Positions 12,110-13,921 of a stretch of 13,921 nucleotides of DNA are shown one piece after another. Below the pieces are notes generated by a model. The model was given only the letters and a program-made list of their open reading frames with translations, did not search any database and had not been told where the DNA came from. Position numbers and translations under genes: made by a program. Numbering within the stretch: position 1 is the stretch's first letter; each line of letters begins with the position of its first letter. Where the stretch lies: positions 1-13,921 of the forward strand of contig JBEKOB010000098.1 of assembly GCA_049522195.1 (NCBI GenBank), read 5' to 3'. The stretch comes from UBA9647 sp049522195 (GTDB lineage Bacteria; Bacteroidota; Ignavibacteria; UBA10030).

Positions 12110-13921
12110 CTATTCTTCCTCGTAGAGTTCCAGTCGTATCGATCTTGAGACCGTCGTATGCTGCACAACATCTGTCAATCGCACATGCAAGTCGTACTGC
12201 CCCGGCTCGAGTTGGTGCACGTCAAGAGCGACGTTTTCCTGCGACCATTCCCCGGTTCCTTGCCTCGGAGAACGAACGGTGATCGATGATTTCTTTCCAA
12301 GGCCAAGAACTCTCTCAATAAAGGAGGTTTGAGGCGTGAGACAGTTCAGTTCGTACTCGATTGTATAGTTGCTTCTTCCTTCGGAGTTTCTCGCCAGATT
12401 GTATGCCTCAAAGTAGACATACACCAGTTTATCCATGAGGTACTTCCGCAACGGATTGGGAACGACGAGGAGAGACCCTTTATTGAAATCGCTTCCCTCT
12501 TTCGCCGGCTCGATCGCGTACGCAAGCTCGACGTCGCTCATGGAAAGCGCTGTGCCGGAAAAATCATCAACGTGTGTCTGGAGTTTCTGGCTGATGAGGA
12601 CCTTTCCATCGAGCAGCTTTGCCTGCCATGCAACGAAATAGGAATCCGGGGGCACAAGCACGTGAAAAACCTCGATTGCGCTCTTTCCACGCCTGCTTCG
12701 TGGATTATAGAATTTCGTCTTCTGATCGTCCGCCGCTCGTTTCCAGGCTGAGTTGTGCATCGAATACTCGGCATCGACACGGAGTGGACGAAGAGTGTCG
12801 GTTATTCCCCATCTGACTTCCGATGGTGAGATGACATAGCTGAGGTCGACCGACGTCTTTCCGTTTCCTCCCCGATAGCACGTCACGGCGATGGGCGATT
12901 CAAGTCGCATGACGAGGTCGGATCCTTTCTTGTAACCATCAGTCGAAAGGCCGGAGCTCACAGTTTTCTTTCCCTCCTCCATTCCTTGGAGAAGGAGCCG
13001 CTGTGTCGTACTCGTGAGTGACTCATCTTGTGGTGACGTCGCCAACCTCGCGTACCTCGACGAGAACATGCTCCGGTCACTCCAGAGATAGGGGTCTGTG
13101 AACATGGGCACCAGACGCCACTCGGTCGATCGGGAGCCTTGCATCACATGAAAATCGAAGAGCATTTCCGGAGTTTCCTCTCTTGCATGGTAGAGCCACG
13201 ATTCATTTTTCTCCAGGGACGCAGATGGTGTTGAAATCGTTTCATCGGGCTTACCGTGGTGCAAGTACACGATTCCTTTGTCATTGAATTCTTCGTTGAG
13301 GTAGTACGACTGGGGGAAATTGAGCAACCAGGTGTTCCCGGCGTTTTTGGCGAACGTCTTCGGACCGAACGCCTGGAAATTCTCCTCGGCATATACCAAC
13401 CGGCGGTAGTGCTCGGCTATGCGAACGTTCGTCGTCAGGATCGGGTTTGGATTTCGTTTTCCCCAGAATCCCAGAATGAATTTTCTCGCTTCTTCAACTG
13501 TCTGAAGTGACCGATACCGCTGCAATTCCTCGTCAGTGACGATATACTTGAGATCCTCAAAGACGACATCTGCTTCACCCAGCGTCTTGATACGGCTGGT
13601 CGATTCGCGGATGATTGTCTCGACCGTATCTTCCTGTCCCTGTTTGGCTTTGAGTCGGGCCAACGACTGAGAGATTATCTGGGTCGGGACGATTCCCGGT
13701 GACTCAGTCAGAGCCATCAAATCTTTCTCAGCATCGGAGAGCATTCCCTTTCGCCGCTCCCAATCTGCGTGAAAGAACCTGTCATAATCCGACACGGGGT
13801 TCGCTACAAGAGCTGGAGGAGAATTGGACTCCTCTGTTGCAATGTACTCGCGGTAGATCTTGAAGAGTCCGTTCGGTCCCTTGCGCAGCGCTGGTTTCAG
13901 TTGTACCTGCCGCAGGGCAGT
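12110..13921 (-). CDS. GWxTD-domain-like protein, 5' end cut by window edge
   Basis: The frame is open from the right edge; 603 residues are visible and the N-terminus is missing. A GTG at 13795 exists, but 42 in-frame codons without a stop precede it, so it is not taken as the start. Counting from that GTG, residues about 85-190 match the GWxTD domain: VTDEELQRYRSLQTVEEARK, then F-I-L-G-F-WGKRNPNP, a YRRLVYAEENF segment near 130-140, and KGIVYLHHGKPDE near 173-185. The name-giving G-W-x-T-D is replaced by E-E-F-N-D (168-172). The C-terminal 350 residues are beta-rich (SDVELAYAIEP, YTIEYELNCLTP, LHVRLTDVVQHTTVSRSIRL). The N-terminal part is helical and may hold repeats. GWxTD proteins are typical of FCB-group bacteria and have no settled function. 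Confidence 0.85.
   Translation of the reverse strand, partial: TALRQVQLKPALRKGPNGLFKIYREYIATEESNSPPALVANPVSDYDRFFHADWERRKGMLSDAEKDLMALTESPGIVPTQIISQSLARLKAKQGQEDTVETIIRESTSRIKTLGEADVVFEDLKYIVTDEELQRYRSLQTVEEARKFILGFWGKRNPNPILTTNVRIAEHYRRLVYAEENFQAFGPKTFAKNAGNTWLLNFPQSYYLNEEFNDKGIVYLHHGKPDETISTPSASLEKNESWLYHAREETPEMLFDFHVMQGSRSTEWRLVPMFTDPYLWSDRSMFSSRYARLATSPQDESLTSTTQRLLLQGMEEGKKTVSSGLSTDGYKKGSDLVMRLESPIAVTCYRGGNGKTSVDLSYVISPSEVRWGITDTLRPLRVDAEYSMHNSAWKRAADDQKTKFYNPRSRRGKSAIEVFHVLVPPDSYFVAWQAKLLDGKVLISQKLQTHVDDFSGTALSMSDVELAYAIEPAKEGSDFNKGSLLVVPNPLRKYLMDKLVYVYFEAYNLARNSEGRSNYTIEYELNCLTPQTSFIERVLGLGKKSSITVRSPRQGTGEWSQENVALDVHQLEPGQYDLHVRLTDVVQHTTVSRSIRLELYEEE

Overview
The window reads as chromosomal DNA from a bacterium of the Bacteroidota/Ignavibacteriota side of the FCB group. 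The evidence is a DUF3078-type outer-membrane protein, a GWxTD-type protein, a secreted GHL10 (DUF187) glycosidase-like protein beside a sodium:solute symporter, and variable Shine-Dalgarno strength. Base composition is moderate, with G+C around one half. No rRNA, tRNA, CRISPR or phage gene was seen. The assignment is inferred from gene content only.

Layout. Positions 1-1139 (minus): a putative membrane protein with a PH-like tail, followed by a thioredoxin-fold redoxin cut by the left edge. 1140-1549: a gene-free stretch with one small hairpin. 1550-2880 (plus): mscL with a C-terminal zinc ribbon, then a DUF3078 protein. 2943-9199 (minus): a run of five co-directional genes read from right to left. 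They are a sodium:solute symporter, a GHL10 glycosidase-like lipoprotein or secreted protein, a beta-lactamase-fold serine hydrolase, class II fructose-bisphosphate aldolase, and a GNAT acetyltransferase that overlaps the aldolase stop by 4 bp. 9341-10354 (plus): a uroporphyrinogen-decarboxylase-like protein, divergent from the symporter. 10366-11570: a RAYT/REP locus. 11687-12007 (minus): a small Rho-N-type protein. 12110-13921 (minus): a large GWxTD-like protein, cut by the right edge.

The most interesting region is 10366-11570. A complete REP-associated tyrosine transposase (H60-T-H62 and Y140) is bracketed by seven copies of one 49-bp double-hairpin repeat: three to its left, four to its right. 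Each repeat is a small 7-bp hairpin, an 11-nt linker starting CATG, and a large hairpin of at least 9 bp. The repeats fall into two subfamilies (here X and Y) that lie in opposite orientations and mostly alternate. Neighbouring copies therefore make REPIN-like inverted pairs. The stems differ between copies by paired compensating substitutions while loop size and linker length stay fixed. The transposase stop codon lies inside the small hairpin of one repeat.

How the genes may work together (inference): the symporter, glycosidase-like protein, serine hydrolase and divergent URO-D-like protein look like an uptake and breakdown cluster for an unidentified glycan or amino sugar, with aldolase feeding lower glycolysis. 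The flanking genes (osmotic safety valve, outer-membrane protein, redoxin, GWxTD protein) look like ordinary envelope and housekeeping functions.
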